A stretch of DNA of 64,000 nt, from positions 1 through 64,000 of the forward strand of contig CAMLIL010000011.1 of the NCBI GenBank assembly GCA_946480015.1, given 5' to 3'. The translations under genes were made by a program, and so were the position numbers. This DNA is from an uncultured Oxalobacteraceae bacterium. Its GTDB lineage: Bacteria > Pseudomonadota > Gammaproteobacteria > Burkholderiales > Burkholderiaceae. The notes under the pieces were generated by a model that was given only the letters and a program-made list of their open reading frames with translations, searched no databases and was not told the DNA's origin. Positions 28,789-39,455 of the stretch are shown here, piece by piece (the first letter of the stretch is position 1; every line of letters begins with the position of its first letter).

Positions 28789-30066
28789 TCAGAAGCGGTG
28801 GCGGATGCCGATCTGGACCGCGCGGCTGTCCTCGCCCGGCACCAGGGTGAAGCCGCCCGGCGAACCGGCCGCGCCCGGCGTGTACTGGCCGTCGTTCTGG
28901 TTCTTGATGTTGGCAAACACCGTATAGATATCGGTGCGCTTGGACAGGTTGTAGTCGTAGCCCACCGCCATCAGGGTGGCGTCGCTGTTGGAGCTGGTGC
29001 GGTCGTTCTGGCGCGCCACCGAGGCCATGATGCGGCCCGAGCCGATGCGGTAGTGCAGGCCCAGCTGGTAGCTGTTGGCGTCGACCTGGGTATTGCTGGT
29101 GATCGCGGTGGTGAAGACCGAGGTCAGGCCGGCGATCTGGGCCGCAGACAGGCCGGCGCCGCTCAGGGCCGGCACGATCTGGCCATTGAACGCGGCCAGG
29201 TAATCGGCCAGCAGCACCGAATTGCGGTTGCGCTGGGTGTGGTAGCCGGCGAACAGCTTCCAGTCGCCGGTGGTGTACGAGCCGCCCACGGTGGTGGTGA
29301 TGAGGCTGTCGCGGTCGGCCTGGTCCTTGCCGCGGTTGTGGCCGATGCCGACGTCGAAGCCATTGGCCTTGTAGGTGAGCATGGCGCCCAGGAAGCGGTT
29401 GTAGCGGCCCAGATAGCCCGACTGCTTGGTGCCGTACATCAGCGAGCCGCCGATGCCGGCCGGCGTGGCGATGCGGTACTGGATCGATTTCTGCGAGCGG
29501 ATATCGGCGCCCAGCGCGGTGAAGCCGGCGGTGCCGCCGGTAATGCCGCCCCAGGTGCCGGCGGTGCCGGTTTCAAACGCGTCGGCGGCGGCGAACACTT
29601 CGTAGCCGGGCGTGTACATGCGCCCCAGCAAGACCGCGCCGACCGGCGTGACCAGGCCGACCATGGCGGTGCGGTCGAACAGCGCACGCTCAGGATTGAC
29701 GGCCGGGCCGTTCTTGGGCTGGATGGCGTTGCGCATGGCCGCCAGGATGGGGGCCGGGAAGGCGCCCATGCCGCGCGTGAGATACAGGCCGGGATTGTCG
29801 CTGATCAGGGTCGGCACCTGGGTGCCGGTGTCGAGTTCGACCCGCGCTTCCAGATTGAAGATCGCCTTATAGCCACCGCCGATGTCTTCGGTACCCTTGA
29901 AACCCAGGCGCGAGCCGTCGGCAATGCCGCTGACGATGCGGGTGGGCATGTTATTCGTCTTCATGATGCCGGCGTCGGCGATGCCATAGATCTGGACGCT
30001 GGACTGGGCGAAGGCGGGAACGGTGAAACAGGTAGCGAGCGCGGCGGTGAGTAATCTTGTCTTCAT
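28789..30066 (-). CDS. Gram-negative porin
   Basis: Outer-membrane trimeric porin of the betaproteobacterial general-porin family. A signal peptide (about 1-20, ending PAFAQ) is followed by SSVQIYGIADAGI, the typical first strand, GFKGTEDIGGGYKAIFNLEARV, and alternating beta strands ending in a C-terminal phenylalanine (IGIRHRF), the BAM recognition signal. ATG 30066 is chosen by the signal peptide; upstream in-frame sequence is not coding. At 425 residues it is longer than its neighbour, with larger loops near 130-175. Transcribed alone, with its own terminator. Confidence 0.92.
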   Translation of the reverse strand: MKTRLLTAALATCFTVPAFAQSSVQIYGIADAGIMKTNNMPTRIVSGIADGSRLGFKGTEDIGGGYKAIFNLEARVELDTGTQVPTLISDNPGLYLTRGMGAFPAPILAAMRNAIQPKNGPAVNPERALFDRTAMVGLVTPVGAVLLGRMYTPGYEVFAAADAFETGTAGTWGGITGGTAGFTALGADIRSQKSIQYRIATPAGIGGSLMYGTKQSGYLGRYNRFLGAMLTYKANGFDVGIGHNRGKDQADRDSLITTTVGGSYTTGDWKLFAGYHTQRNRNSVLLADYLAAFNGQIVPALSGAGLSAAQIAGLTSVFTTAITSNTQVDANSYQLGLHYRIGSGRIMASVARQNDRTSSNSDATLMAVGYDYNLSKRTDIYTVFANIKNQNDGQYTPGAAGSPGGFTLVPGEDSRAVQIGIRHRF

Positions 30067-30228
30067 TGCGTCTCCAGGGGAAGGGGGAAAATCGAACGTC
30101 CGTTCATAAATTCTCTTTGCACTATGCCATCTATGTTTGACGTTGTACAGGACAGGGGCGCGCACGCCAAGGGCACGGTTGTGTAAAAGTGACACTGCGC
30201 CTGAATCGGCGCGTGGCCGTAAACGGCA

Positions 30229-30262
30229 CAAGGGCGGACATGGTTTCCCATGTCCGCCCTTG
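30229..30262 (-). terminator. Perfect 15-bp hairpin after the second porin gene
   Basis: CAAGGGCGGACATGG (30229-30243) and its exact reverse complement (30248-30262) enclose a 4-base loop, 37 bases past the porin stop. There is no T-tract, so it may stabilise the mRNA 3' end as much as terminate transcription. Confidence 0.65.
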
Positions 30263-30298
30263 CAGATCAAGCCGGTGCGGGATCGCTCCCGCCCACGC

Positions 30299-31354
30299 TT
30301 AGAACGAGTGGTTCACGCCCAGTGCGAAGATGTTCTTCTTGGTCAGGCTGTTGTCTTTGCGCGATGCATCGGTGTAGATGTAGGTGCGCTTGGACAGGCT
30401 GTACTCGTAGCCGACGCTCAGCTGCTTGGTCTTGCGCTCGCCGTTGTCCAGGATACCTTCAACTTTCTGGCCGTAACCAGCCAGCACCTTGCCGGCGCCG
30501 ACGGTGTAGTTCGCGCCCAGTACCCACGAACGCGAGGTCCACTGGTTACGCATGGTGTGTTCGCGGTCCTGGTGGGTAGCCGAAGCCATCAGTTTCAGGT
30601 CCGGGCTGACCATGATCGAACCGGCGATCGAGTACAGCTGGGTTTCGATGGCGTTGCGCTCGGCGGCAACCATCAGAGCGGCAGGGCCGTTCTTGTAGGT
30701 GGCCGACAGCGAGTACGGGTTGACCGAAGCCTGGGCGCCGGCAGCGTATTGTGGCGCTGCAACAGTGCCGCGGCCAACGATGGCAGCCGACTGGTTGGTT
30801 TCCTTGGAGGCTACCGACGCGTTCAGCTGGAAGCCGGCCACTTCTGGCGAGTTATAGAACACGGCGTTCGAGAAACGGTTACGCGAGTTGCCGGCCTGGC
30901 CCAGGGCGTCCGACGAGTAGGTGTCGCCGCCGGTTTGCAGGTCGGTCAGGAAACCTTGTGCAGCTGGAATGCCGTGGAATGGCTCGAAGGCGTTGGTGCT
31001 TTCCTGGTAGGAAGTCAGACCGCGGCCGATGCGCACGGTACCGAACGAACCTTGCAGGCCGACGCGGCTCTGGCCCTGGAACAGCGGACGCTGGTTGGTG
31101 CCGCCCATTTCAACGGTGCCGGTGTCTGGCTCGTAACGCATTTCCAGTTGGAAGATGGCTTTCAGGCCGTTGCCGAGTTCTTCGGTACCTTTGAAGCCCA
31201 GGGTGTTGCTGGAGCGCTTACCGATTTTCAGGGTGGTGTCGGTTTCCTTGACCAGGCCGGCATCGATGCTGCCGTAGATGACCACTGCCGATTGTGCGTG
31301 CGCGACGCCAGCGAAAGCGCCCAGAACTGCCAGTGCCAGAAGAGATTTTTTCAT
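30299..31354 (-). CDS. Gram-negative porin
   Basis: Second general porin, 351 residues, with signal peptide ending GVAHAQ and first strand SAVVIYGSIDAGLV. The family signature LGFKGTEELGNGLKAIFQLEMRYE is present, as are the PEFGG-like loop region and the C-terminal phenylalanine (GVNHSF). It is shorter than the first porin and uses codons like a highly expressed gene. A ribosome site (AAGGAT) lies 7 bases before ATG 31354. The long leader region suggests regulated expression. Confidence 0.94.
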   Translation of the reverse strand: MKKSLLALAVLGAFAGVAHAQSAVVIYGSIDAGLVKETDTTLKIGKRSSNTLGFKGTEELGNGLKAIFQLEMRYEPDTGTVEMGGTNQRPLFQGQSRVGLQGSFGTVRIGRGLTSYQESTNAFEPFHGIPAAQGFLTDLQTGGDTYSSDALGQAGNSRNRFSNAVFYNSPEVAGFQLNASVASKETNQSAAIVGRGTVAAPQYAAGAQASVNPYSLSATYKNGPAALMVAAERNAIETQLYSIAGSIMVSPDLKLMASATHQDREHTMRNQWTSRSWVLGANYTVGAGKVLAGYGQKVEGILDNGERKTKQLSVGYEYSLSKRTYIYTDASRKDNSLTKKNIFALGVNHSF

Positions 31355-31812
31355 GTATTGATCCTTAAAAGTGAATCGGGTTAATCCGAATAAGCGTTGA
31401 GTTTTTCAGAAAATTCTGAACGCTGGGATAGTTGGAACCTTAAATGCCCGCTGCTGCAACGCAGCGTGATTAGTTAATTATGACGGAGCGCCTTGGTCGA
31501 AAGCTAATAATTCGTCCCGTGCTGTTGTATTTTTGAAACGGCAAAGCGCCAACATTATTCCCCATGGAATTTTTTTGACGTTCGTTTTCTTGATAAGACC
31601 GCCATGTTTGCGTAGCTGCAACGTTTGTGCGAAATCAAGGAAAGCGCGGGTTTAGCGCAAAGGCTTGTGTTCGCTGAAGTAGACTCCTCCACATCGCCGA
31701 GTACATTGGGACAACGCCGACAAGCGTTGGTTCCAGGCAACCCGAGCACTCTACGTGTAACAAATGCTTTCTAACGATGCTCCCCCAATCAATTAATGTT
31801 AATACATGAACG
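31355..31812. other. Intergenic region upstream of the porin gene
   Basis: About 460 AT-richer bases between the divergent porin and Sel1 genes, with no convincing gene. It contains a perfect TTCAGAA/TTCTGAA inverted repeat (31405-31411 and 31414-31420) about 50 bases upstream of the porin start, nested in a longer AGCG...CGCT pairing, and a GCTGC/GCAGC repeat near 31455. These could be leader hairpins or operators. Confidence 0.5.
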
Positions 31813-33405
31813 ATGGCAAACCGTGAAGAACTAGCGCTCATCCGCGGCGCACGAGCAGGACGCGTGGAGGCTCAGCTGGAGCTGGGCAAACTTTATCTTT
31901 TTGGCAGCGCCGGACTTCCCAAAAGCCTGCCGACCGCCTTGCATTGGCTGGACCGCGCGGCCAAGCAGGACAGTCTGGAGGCGTGCGAGCTGATCGGCAT
32001 GCATATTCCGCTCGAGGTGGCCGTGCAGAGTACGCTGGCGCTGGACGCCTGGTACGAGCGCGCCCACGACGCCGGGGTGGCGCGGGCCGGACTGGTGCTG
32101 GCCCAGCTGATGTTCGGCGGGCCGGCCGGCGAGCACGATCCGGTGCGCCGCAACAAAGCCATCGGGGCGCTGGAAGCGGCGGCCCGGGCCGGCCAGCCCG
32201 AGGCGCAGTGGCTGCTGACGCGCTACCGCTCGTCGCTGGCGCCGGCCGGCGTGGGCGCGGCCGGCGCGGCGGCGCCGGCCAAGGCCCCGGTTGCGCGTGC
32301 GCCTGCCGCGGCGGCGGCCACGCGGACGGCGCGCAGCGGCGGCGGGGTGTTGCCGGCCGGCGAGTGCGCCGCATTGAGCGGCTTCTGGGAAGACTACCAA
32401 TGGAGCGCCTACCTGCAGCGCGCCTTGCCGCTGGCGCGTCAGCTGGCCGCCGCCTTGGCCATCGGCAACAAACTGACCCTGCGGCCCAGCCCGGAAGAAG
32501 TCACCTTGCTGTCGCGCTGCGCGCGCCTGCTGGAACAAGGGCGGGGCGGCCATCACGCCAGCGCCGACGAAATTCACCAGTTCTGGGAAATCGCCGCCGC
32601 CGAACACGACCGTCATGCCCAGCTGGCGGTCGGCCTGTGGTGTGCGCGCATGCAGGTCGACGGCCGGCGCGTGGCGGCGGGCGCCGGCTCGGCCAATTTC
32701 AAGAAAGCCATCCGCTGGCTGACCCTGGCCGGCGAGCAGGGGCTGGCCGAAGCCTGGTATGCCTTGTCGCGCATCTATATCAAGCCGGAGTTTTCGCAGC
32801 GCAATGTTGCCGATGCCCAGCGCTATCTGGAGCGCGCCGCCGAGATGGGCTACCGCGAGGCGCAGCTGGAGTGCGGCAACAGTGCCTGGCGTGCGCGCCG
32901 CGAGCATGAAAATAACGACGTGCGTGCCGTGTACTGGCTGCAAAAGGCCGCCGCCCAGGATTGCGTCGAGGCTCAGGAGGCGCTGGACAAGATCGCGCCG
33001 CGCGGGCAGGGCCCGGCCTATTCCTGGTGCGAGAGCCTGGTACCGCGCCGCAACCTGGCGGCCAGCCACCCGCTGCTGGGCGCGCGGCTCGAACTGGCGG
33101 CAATGTTTCACCTGACCCGCGCCGAGGCGCTGCTGATCGACATCAAGAGTGCCGACCAGGGCCATTGCCTGGTTATCGACATCCGCGCCAGTTACGGGCG
33201 CAGCAAGCGCCGTCTGGTGGCGGTGGGCAGCGCGCAAGAGCGCCAGATGCTGGACCGGATTGGGAAACTGTTCGAAAACGTCGACTGTGGGCCGAATGGA
33301 CCGGAAGGAAATTACCGCCAGCGCCTGTACCGGCTCAAGACCCTGGTTCCCGAGCTGGCCGGCCCTGAGGACAGTGACGCGGACGCGTACGAAATGGCGG
33401 CCTGA
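31813..33405 (+). CDS. Sel1/TPR-like repeat protein
   Basis: A 530-residue protein without a signal peptide, built of Sel1-like helical repeats. Typical repeat cores include AQLELGKLYLFGSAGLPKS, AIRWLTLAGEQGLAEAWYALSRIY and AQRYLERAAEMGYREAQLECG. An Ala/Pro-rich linker (about 140-180) divides two repeat blocks, and a non-repeat C-terminal domain (about 400-530) follows. Such proteins act as interaction scaffolds; the partner is unknown. It stands alone, facing dapF. Confidence 0.75.
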   Translation: MANREELALIRGARAGRVEAQLELGKLYLFGSAGLPKSLPTALHWLDRAAKQDSLEACELIGMHIPLEVAVQSTLALDAWYERAHDAGVARAGLVLAQLMFGGPAGEHDPVRRNKAIGALEAAARAGQPEAQWLLTRYRSSLAPAGVGAAGAAAPAKAPVARAPAAAAATRTARSGGGVLPAGECAALSGFWEDYQWSAYLQRALPLARQLAAALAIGNKLTLRPSPEEVTLLSRCARLLEQGRGGHHASADEIHQFWEIAAAEHDRHAQLAVGLWCARMQVDGRRVAAGAGSANFKKAIRWLTLAGEQGLAEAWYALSRIYIKPEFSQRNVADAQRYLERAAEMGYREAQLECGNSAWRARREHENNDVRAVYWLQKAAAQDCVEAQEALDKIAPRGQGPAYSWCESLVPRRNLAASHPLLGARLELAAMFHLTRAEALLIDIKSADQGHCLVIDIRASYGRSKRRLVAVGSAQERQMLDRIGKLFENVDCGPNGPEGNYRQRLYRLKTLVPELAGPEDSDADAYEMAA

Positions 33406-33420
33406 GCACTAAGCAGCGCT

Positions 33421-33444
33421 CGTTCCCGGCCGAGGCCGGGAACG
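33421..33444. terminator. Perfect hairpin between convergent genes
   Basis: CGTTCCCGGCC (33421-33431) pairs with GGCCGGGAACG (33434-33444), 15 bases after the Sel1 gene stop. The strong GC hairpin probably serves as the 3' end of the Sel1 transcript. No T-tract is seen. Confidence 0.6.
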
Positions 33445-33514
33445 GCCTTAGCCTGCACGGCAAGGAGCTGCAACAACCCCACGCCATTTTGAAATCGCCT
33501 CTTAAAGCACTCTC

Positions 33515-34372
33515 TTAAAGCGCGATTTCGCCTTCGAACACCGTCACCGCCGGCCCGCTCAGATACACCGGCTGGCCGATCCCGACCCAGGCGATCGACA
33601 GTTCACCGCCGCGCGCGCTGACCTTGACCGGCGAATCGAGCAGGCCACGGCGGATGCCGGCAACCACGGCCGCGCAGGCACCAGTCCCGCAGGCCAGGGT
33701 TTCGCCCGCGCCCCGTTCGAACACGCGCAGACGGATATGGTGGCGGTCCATGACCTGCATATAGCCGGCATTGACCTTGTTGGGAAAGCGCGTGTGCTGC
33801 TCGATCAGCGGACCGGTTTCGGCCACCGGCGCCAGGTCGACATCGTCCACCACCTGCACGGCGTGCGGGTTGCCCATCGACACCACCGACACGAACACGG
33901 TCTTGCTGTGGCCTTTCAGCGACAGCGGCCACAAGGTGTCGTCGCCTTCAGCCCAGCCACCCAGTCCGCTGGCCTGGAACGGCACCTCGGCCGGGTCCAG
34001 GCGCGGCGGGCCCATGTCGACGGTGATGCTGCCGTCCGGCTCGATGCGCGGCTCGATAATGCCCATCATGGTTTCGACCCGGATGCTGCTTTTGGTGGTC
34101 AACCCTTTTTCCGTGACAAACTTGACGAAGGCGCGAGAGCCGTTGCCGCACTGTTCCACTTCGCCGCCATCCTGGTTGAAGATGCGGTAGCGGAAATCGG
34201 CATCAGGCGACGCCGGCTTTTCCACCACCAGGATCTGGTCGGCGCCGACGCCGAACCGGCGGTCGCCCAGGAAGCGATATTGCTCTTTGGTCAGCGTCAC
34301 GGGCTGGCTGTAGGCGTCGATGACAACGAAGTCGTTGCCGGCGCCATGCATTTTGGTGAAGGTCAGTTTCAT
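33515..34372 (-). CDS. dapF: Diaminopimelate epimerase
   Basis: Converts LL- to meso-diaminopimelate for lysine and peptidoglycan synthesis. The start is ATG 34372 ([19 protein letters not shown], canonical). The two active-site cysteines are in EQCGNGSR and LACGTGACA. The frame remains open far upstream, but that part is the acyltransferase gene read in another frame. At 285 residues it has normal length. Follows the acyltransferase gene by 29 bases in the same direction. Confidence 0.97.
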   Translation of the reverse strand: MKLTFTKMHGAGNDFVVIDAYSQPVTLTKEQYRFLGDRRFGVGADQILVVEKPASPDADFRYRIFNQDGGEVEQCGNGSRAFVKFVTEKGLTTKSSIRVETMMGIIEPRIEPDGSITVDMGPPRLDPAEVPFQASGLGGWAEGDDTLWPLSLKGHSKTVFVSVVSMGNPHAVQVVDDVDLAPVAETGPLIEQHTRFPNKVNAGYMQVMDRHHIRLRVFERGAGETLACGTGACAAVVAGIRRGLLDSPVKVSARGGELSIAWVGIGQPVYLSGPAVTVFEGEIAL

Positions 34373-34401
34373 GTCGATCAGTATAGGGGACGGCGGGCAG
34401 T

Positions 34402-35274
34402 TTAGCGACGGGCGTAGGGCGAGGCTTCGCCCTCGGGGCGCGACTTGAAGCGCTTGTGCGTCCAGAAATATTCGGCCGGCGCTTCGCGCACCCGCTCTTC
34501 GATAAAGGCATTCATGCGCCGCGCCGATTCCACCATGTCGTCGCCGGGATAATTTTCGAACGCCGGATAGAACTGTACTTTCCAGCCGGCATAGTTGGGC
34601 AGAAAGGTCGCGATCACGGGAATCACCGCCGCGCCGGTGGCCGCGGCGATGCGCCCGGGCGCCGTCAGGGTTGCCGCCGGCACGCCGAAGAAAGGCACGA
34701 ACGGCGCCTCCTTGTCGCCGAAATCCATGTCCGGCAGCATGAAGTAGGGCAAGCCCTCGCGCATGGCCCGGATGATGGGCTTGACCCCTTCCTTGCGTGA
34801 AAACAGGCGCACCGGGCGAAAGCGCGAGCGCCCGCGCCGCAGCACCTCGTCGAACACCTGGTTTTTCTGCTGTACATATATAGAGCACAAGCTGGTCTCC
34901 AGCATGACCGCCACGCCCGCCACATCCAGGCACACGAAATGCGGGCACAGCAAAATGGTCGGCTGCGCCGCGATGTGCGCCAGCGGCACGCCGGGCTCGA
35001 CCTGGATCAGGCGGCGCAGCCGCGCCGGTGGCGCCCACCACAGGATGGCCCGTTCCCACACGCTGCGCGAATAGGCCTGGAAATGCCGGTGCGCCAGCGT
35101 TACCCGCTCGGCCTCGCTCATTTCCGGCATGCACAGGCGCAGATTGACCAGCGCGATGCGGCGGCGCGTTCTCAGCAGCACGAACAGCAGGCTGCCGACG
35201 GCGGCGCCGAAGCGGCCCAGCAGCGGCAGCGGCAACCAGTGCAGCAGCCACATTAATCCGAGCAGCAACTTCAT
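34402..35274 (-). CDS. Lipid A biosynthesis lauroyl/myristoyl acyltransferase (LpxL/LpxM family)
   Basis: Inner-membrane acyltransferase adding secondary acyl chains to lipid A. An N-terminal membrane anchor (about 1-25) precedes the catalytic HX4D motif in CPHFVCLD and the downstream LPDMDFG block. It starts at ATG 35274, overlapping the preceding acyltransferase stop by 4 bases (ATGA), so the two enzymes are coupled. The pair likely adds two different secondary chains; which adds which cannot be told here. Confidence 0.9.
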   Translation of the reverse strand: MKLLLGLMWLLHWLPLPLLGRFGAAVGSLLFVLLRTRRRIALVNLRLCMPEMSEAERVTLAHRHFQAYSRSVWERAILWWAPPARLRRLIQVEPGVPLAHIAAQPTILLCPHFVCLDVAGVAVMLETSLCSIYVQQKNQVFDEVLRRGRSRFRPVRLFSRKEGVKPIIRAMREGLPYFMLPDMDFGDKEAPFVPFFGVPAATLTAPGRIAAATGAAVIPVIATFLPNYAGWKVQFYPAFENYPGDDMVESARRMNAFIEERVREAPAEYFWTHKRFKSRPEGEASPYARR

Positions 35275-36122
35275 GCCGCGTCCTGCGCGTCCGGGCCGTC
35301 CACGCCGTCCGGTTGCTTGTAGCGGTTGTAGCTCCAGAAATACTGGGCGGGACAGCGTGCGATCAACTGCTCCATGGCCAGGTTGATGGCGCCGGCCTGC
35401 TCGGCGGGAGTGCCCTCCAGATTGCCGTCGAAAGGCACGAAGCGCACCAGATACCCTTTGCCGCCAGGGCGCCGCTCGGCGTACACCAGGATGATGTCGG
35501 CTTTGCCCAGCTGGGCCAGTTTGGCCGGCAGGGTCATGGTGTACGCGCTGCGGCCGAAAAATGGCGCCCACACGCCTTCGCCTTCCTGCGGTACCTGATC
35601 CGGCAAGACCCCGACCGGCTCGCCACGCTTGAGGCATTTGGCCAAGATGCGCACGCCCGCCAGATTGGCCGGCGCCAGGTGCAGGTTGTTGCGCGCGCGC
35701 GCGCCTTCGATGAGCGGCTTGAGCGCGGCCTTTTTCGGCGGCCGGTACATCACCGTCAGCCGGATGCGCAGAGCAATTTGCTGCGCGGTAATTTCAAAGC
35801 AACCCAGGTGTGGCGTCAAAAAGACGATGCCGCGCCCTTGCGCGAGCGACTTTTCGACCAGCTCGAAGTTTTCTTCGGTGGCATGGCGCGCCACCCGTTC
35901 CGGCGCGGCGCACCAGACGAAGGCCAGTTCGATGATGGCTTTGCCCGCCTCGGCCACCGCCGCGTGCAGATGCTGGCCGTAGCCGGCATGCTCGAGATTG
36001 CTGCGCAGACGCCGCCGGTACGACGGCGAGGCCAGGTAAGTCAGCCAGCCGAGGCCGCTGCCCAGCAGATGCAAGGCAGGCAATGGCAGCAGGGACAAAA
36101 AGCGGAAAAGAAGTACAAGCAT
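35271..36122 (-). CDS. Lipid A biosynthesis acyltransferase (LpxL/LpxM family)
   Basis: Paralogous lipid A acyltransferase, 283 residues. An N-terminal hydrophobic anchor ([21 protein letters not shown]) is followed by the catalytic HX4E variant in TPHLGCFE and the [19 protein letters not shown] block typical of HtrB/LpxL. First gene of the minus-strand run with the second acyltransferase and dapF, divergent from metK; the shared upstream region is 186 bases. Confidence 0.92.
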   Translation of the reverse strand: MLVLLFRFLSLLPLPALHLLGSGLGWLTYLASPSYRRRLRSNLEHAGYGQHLHAAVAEAGKAIIELAFVWCAAPERVARHATEENFELVEKSLAQGRGIVFLTPHLGCFEITAQQIALRIRLTVMYRPPKKAALKPLIEGARARNNLHLAPANLAGVRILAKCLKRGEPVGVLPDQVPQEGEGVWAPFFGRSAYTMTLPAKLAQLGKADIILVYAERRPGGKGYLVRFVPFDGNLEGTPAEQAGAINLAMEQLIARCPAQYFWSYNRYKQPDGVDGPDAQDAA

Positions 36123-36218
36123 GGACTTGATCTGGGTTTAAAAGGCAGCGTTTGCTAAGCCAAAATTTCGCAAGGAGCGTAAAATACCACGGAGCAGGAT
36201 CCGCCGAGTTAATAGACA

Positions 36219-36299
36219 ACTTGCGAAGCGGAATATAAATGTCGCTAAAGCGTCGCAAGTAACTTGTTACTGCGACTACACATCAACCGCAGTTACAAG
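36219..36299 (+). promoter_or_regulatory. metK leader with three mutually exclusive hairpins
   Basis: Helix 1: ACTTGCGA (36219-36226) with TCGCAAGT (36253-36260). Helix 2: 36252-36263 with 36266-36276, with one bulged A. Helix 3: CTTGTTACTGCG (36263-36274) with CGCAGTTACAAG (36288-36299), 11 of 12 pairs. Helices 1 and 2 share bases, as do 2 and 3. Helix 3 covers the 5' half of the metK ribosome site AAGGAG (36297-36302). This is the layout of a translational attenuator or riboswitch-like control element; the ligand is unknown. Confidence 0.55.
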
Positions 36300-36308
36300 G
36301 AGCCTTGC

Positions 36309-37475
36309 ATGTCCAACGACTACCTCTTCACTTCCGAATCCGTCTCGGAAGGCCATCCCGACAAAGTCGCCGACCAGATTTCCGACGCCATCCTCGACGC
36401 CATCCTGGCGCAGGACCCGAGGGCGCGCGTGGCCGCCGAAACGCTGTGCAACACCGGTCTGGTGGTGCTGGCCGGCGAGATCACCACCCACGCCAATGTG
36501 GATTATATTCAGGTGGCGCGTGAAACCATCAAGCGCATCGGCTACGACAACACCGACTACGGCATCGACTACCGCGGCTGCGCCGTTATGGTGTGCTACG
36601 ACAAGCAGTCGCCCGACATCGCCCAGGGCGTGGACGAAGGCGCCGGCCTGGATCTTGATCAGGGCGCCGGCGACCAGGGCCTGATGTTCGGCTACGCCTG
36701 CGATGAAACCGCCGAGCTCATGCCCGCCGCGATCCACTACTCGCACCGCCTGGTCGAGCGCCAGTCGCAGCTGCGCAAGGATGGCCGCCTGCCATGGCTG
36801 CGTCCGGATGCCAAGTCGCAGGTAACCCTGCGCTACGTCGACGGCCGCCCGGTCGCGGTCGATACCGTGGTGCTGTCGACCCAGCACGCGCCGGAAGTCT
36901 CGCACAGCCAGATCGAAGAAGCCGTGATCGAAGAGATCATCAAGAAAGTGCTGCCGACCGAATGGCTCAAGGGCACCCGCTACCTGGTCAACCCGACCGG
37001 CCGTTTCGTCATCGGCGGTCCGCAAGGCGACTGCGGCCTGACCGGACGCAAGATCATCGTCGACACCTACGGCGGTGCGGCCCCGCATGGTGGCGGCGCG
37101 TTCTCCGGCAAGGATCCATCCAAGGTCGACCGTTCGGCGGCGTATGCGGCCCGCTACGTGGCCAAGAACATCGTCGCGGCCGGCCTGGCGCGCCAGTGCC
37201 AGGTACAGGTGAGCTACGCGATCGGCGTGGCCAGGCCGATCAACATCACCGTGTACACCGAAGGCACGGGCGTCATCGCCGATGAAAAGATTGCCGCACT
37301 GGTCATGGAACACTTCGACCTGCGTCCGAAAGGCATCGTCCAGATGCTCGACCTGCTGCGTCCGATCTACCAGAAGAGCGCCGCCTACGGCCACTTCGGG
37401 CGCGAAGAGCCGGAATTCACCTGGGAGCGCACCGACAAGGTCGCGCTGCTGCGCGCCGAAGCCGGCTTGTCCTAA
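36309..37475 (+). CDS. metK: S-adenosylmethionine synthetase
   Basis: Makes S-adenosylmethionine from methionine and ATP. Canonical start [23 protein letters not shown] with catalytic His in GHPDK. The conserved [12 protein letters not shown] loop and the phosphate-binding [20 protein letters not shown] are present. ATG 36309 is preceded by AAGGAG with a 6-base spacer. The open frame extends 45 bases upstream, into the leader hairpin region. At 388 residues it is typical. Two steps earlier in the cycle than ahcY, which lies just downstream on its own RNA switch. Confidence 0.98.
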   Translation: MSNDYLFTSESVSEGHPDKVADQISDAILDAILAQDPRARVAAETLCNTGLVVLAGEITTHANVDYIQVARETIKRIGYDNTDYGIDYRGCAVMVCYDKQSPDIAQGVDEGAGLDLDQGAGDQGLMFGYACDETAELMPAAIHYSHRLVERQSQLRKDGRLPWLRPDAKSQVTLRYVDGRPVAVDTVVLSTQHAPEVSHSQIEEAVIEEIIKKVLPTEWLKGTRYLVNPTGRFVIGGPQGDCGLTGRKIIVDTYGGAAPHGGGAFSGKDPSKVDRSAAYAARYVAKNIVAAGLARQCQVQVSYAIGVARPINITVYTEGTGVIADEKIAALVMEHFDLRPKGIVQMLDLLRPIYQKSAAYGHFGREEPEFTWERTDKVALLRAEAGLS

Positions 37476-37480
37476 GCCAC

Positions 37481-37508
37481 GGCCGTCCCCGCAGTCGCGC
37501 GGACGGCC
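37481..37508 (+). terminator. Hairpin after metK
   Basis: GGCCGTCC (37481-37488) pairs with GGACGGCC (37501-37508), 5 bases past the metK stop. A strong GC stem without a T-tract; likely the metK 3' end. Confidence 0.55.
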
Positions 37509-37531
37509 ACCGTTATGCGACAGCGATTAAA

Positions 37532-37555
37532 TTAGGCTGGCCTAAACCAGCCTAA
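37532..37555. promoter_or_regulatory. 9-bp inverted repeat upstream of the SAH riboswitch
   Basis: TTAGGCTGG (37532-37540) and CCAGCCTAA (37547-37555) are exact reverse complements around a 6-base centre. It sits just upstream of the riboswitch 5' end, where the ahcY promoter should be, so it is a candidate operator. Confidence 0.4.
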
Positions 37556-37573
37556 ACAAGTAAACTACTCCGT

Positions 37574-37640
37574 TCCGAGGAGCGTTGCGACGAAATACCC
37601 ATTTCGCCAGGCTCGGAGATCTTCCGCAACCGCGCTCACG
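37574..37640 (+). ncRNA. S-adenosylhomocysteine (SAH) riboswitch
   Basis: Matches the SAH riboswitch seen upstream of ahcY in many beta- and gammaproteobacteria. CCGAG (37575-37579) pairs with CTCGG (37612-37616), GAGCG (37580-37584) with CGCTC (37633-37637), and TTGCG (37585-37589) with CGCAA (37625-37629). The conserved GCCAGGCTCGG and GCGCTCAC strings are present. It would turn on ahcY and the downstream genes when toxic SAH accumulates. Confidence 0.93.
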
Positions 37641-37668
37641 TACCTTTTTCTACTGAAAGGAGGGCGTG

Positions 37669-39093
<1,425 letters not shown>

Positions 39094-39110
39094 TCCAGCC
39101 TGGAGACCTC

Positions 39111-39455
39111 ATGCGCCTGCTCTTGACCTGGCTGATCAATGCCGCGGCCCTGTTCGCCCTGCCATATCTGATGCACTCCGTCAGCGTCGACAATCTGGGC
39201 ACCGCCCTGCTTGCCGCGCTGGTGCTGGGGCTGGTCAACACCCTGATCCGCCCGCTGCTGGTGCTGCTCACCTTGCCGGTGACGGTATTGTCGATGGGCT
39301 TGTTCATCCTGGTCATCAACGCCCTGCTGTTCTGGGCGGTGGCGCATGTCGTCGACGGCTTCCACGTCGCCGGATTCTGGTCGGCCTTCCTCGCCGCGAT
39401 TCTCTACAGCGTGATTTCCTGGGCGCTGTCGACCCTGCTCTTAAAAGAAAAATGA
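39111..39455 (+). CDS. Four-helix membrane protein (pfam04020-type)
   Basis: A 114-residue integral membrane protein with four hydrophobic helices, of the family often called phage holin superfamily IV although not phage-linked. It sits between ahcY and metF, an arrangement frequent in Proteobacteria, and its stop overlaps the metF start (ATGA). Function unknown; the conserved position suggests only that it is co-regulated with methyl-cycle genes. Confidence 0.85.
   Translation: MRLLLTWLINAAALFALPYLMHSVSVDNLGTALLAALVLGLVNTLIRPLLVLLTLPVTVLSMGLFILVINALLFWAVAHVVDGFHVAGFWSAFLAAILYSVISWALSTLLLKEK

Noticed and set aside
31555..31841. Short minus-strand open frames upstream of the Sel1 gene
   Set aside because: No ribosome sites, no domain, and atypical composition; treated as intergenic.
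39111..39455. Phage holin indicating a prophage
   Set aside because: The family name is historical; the gene sits between ahcY and metF with no phage genes nearby.
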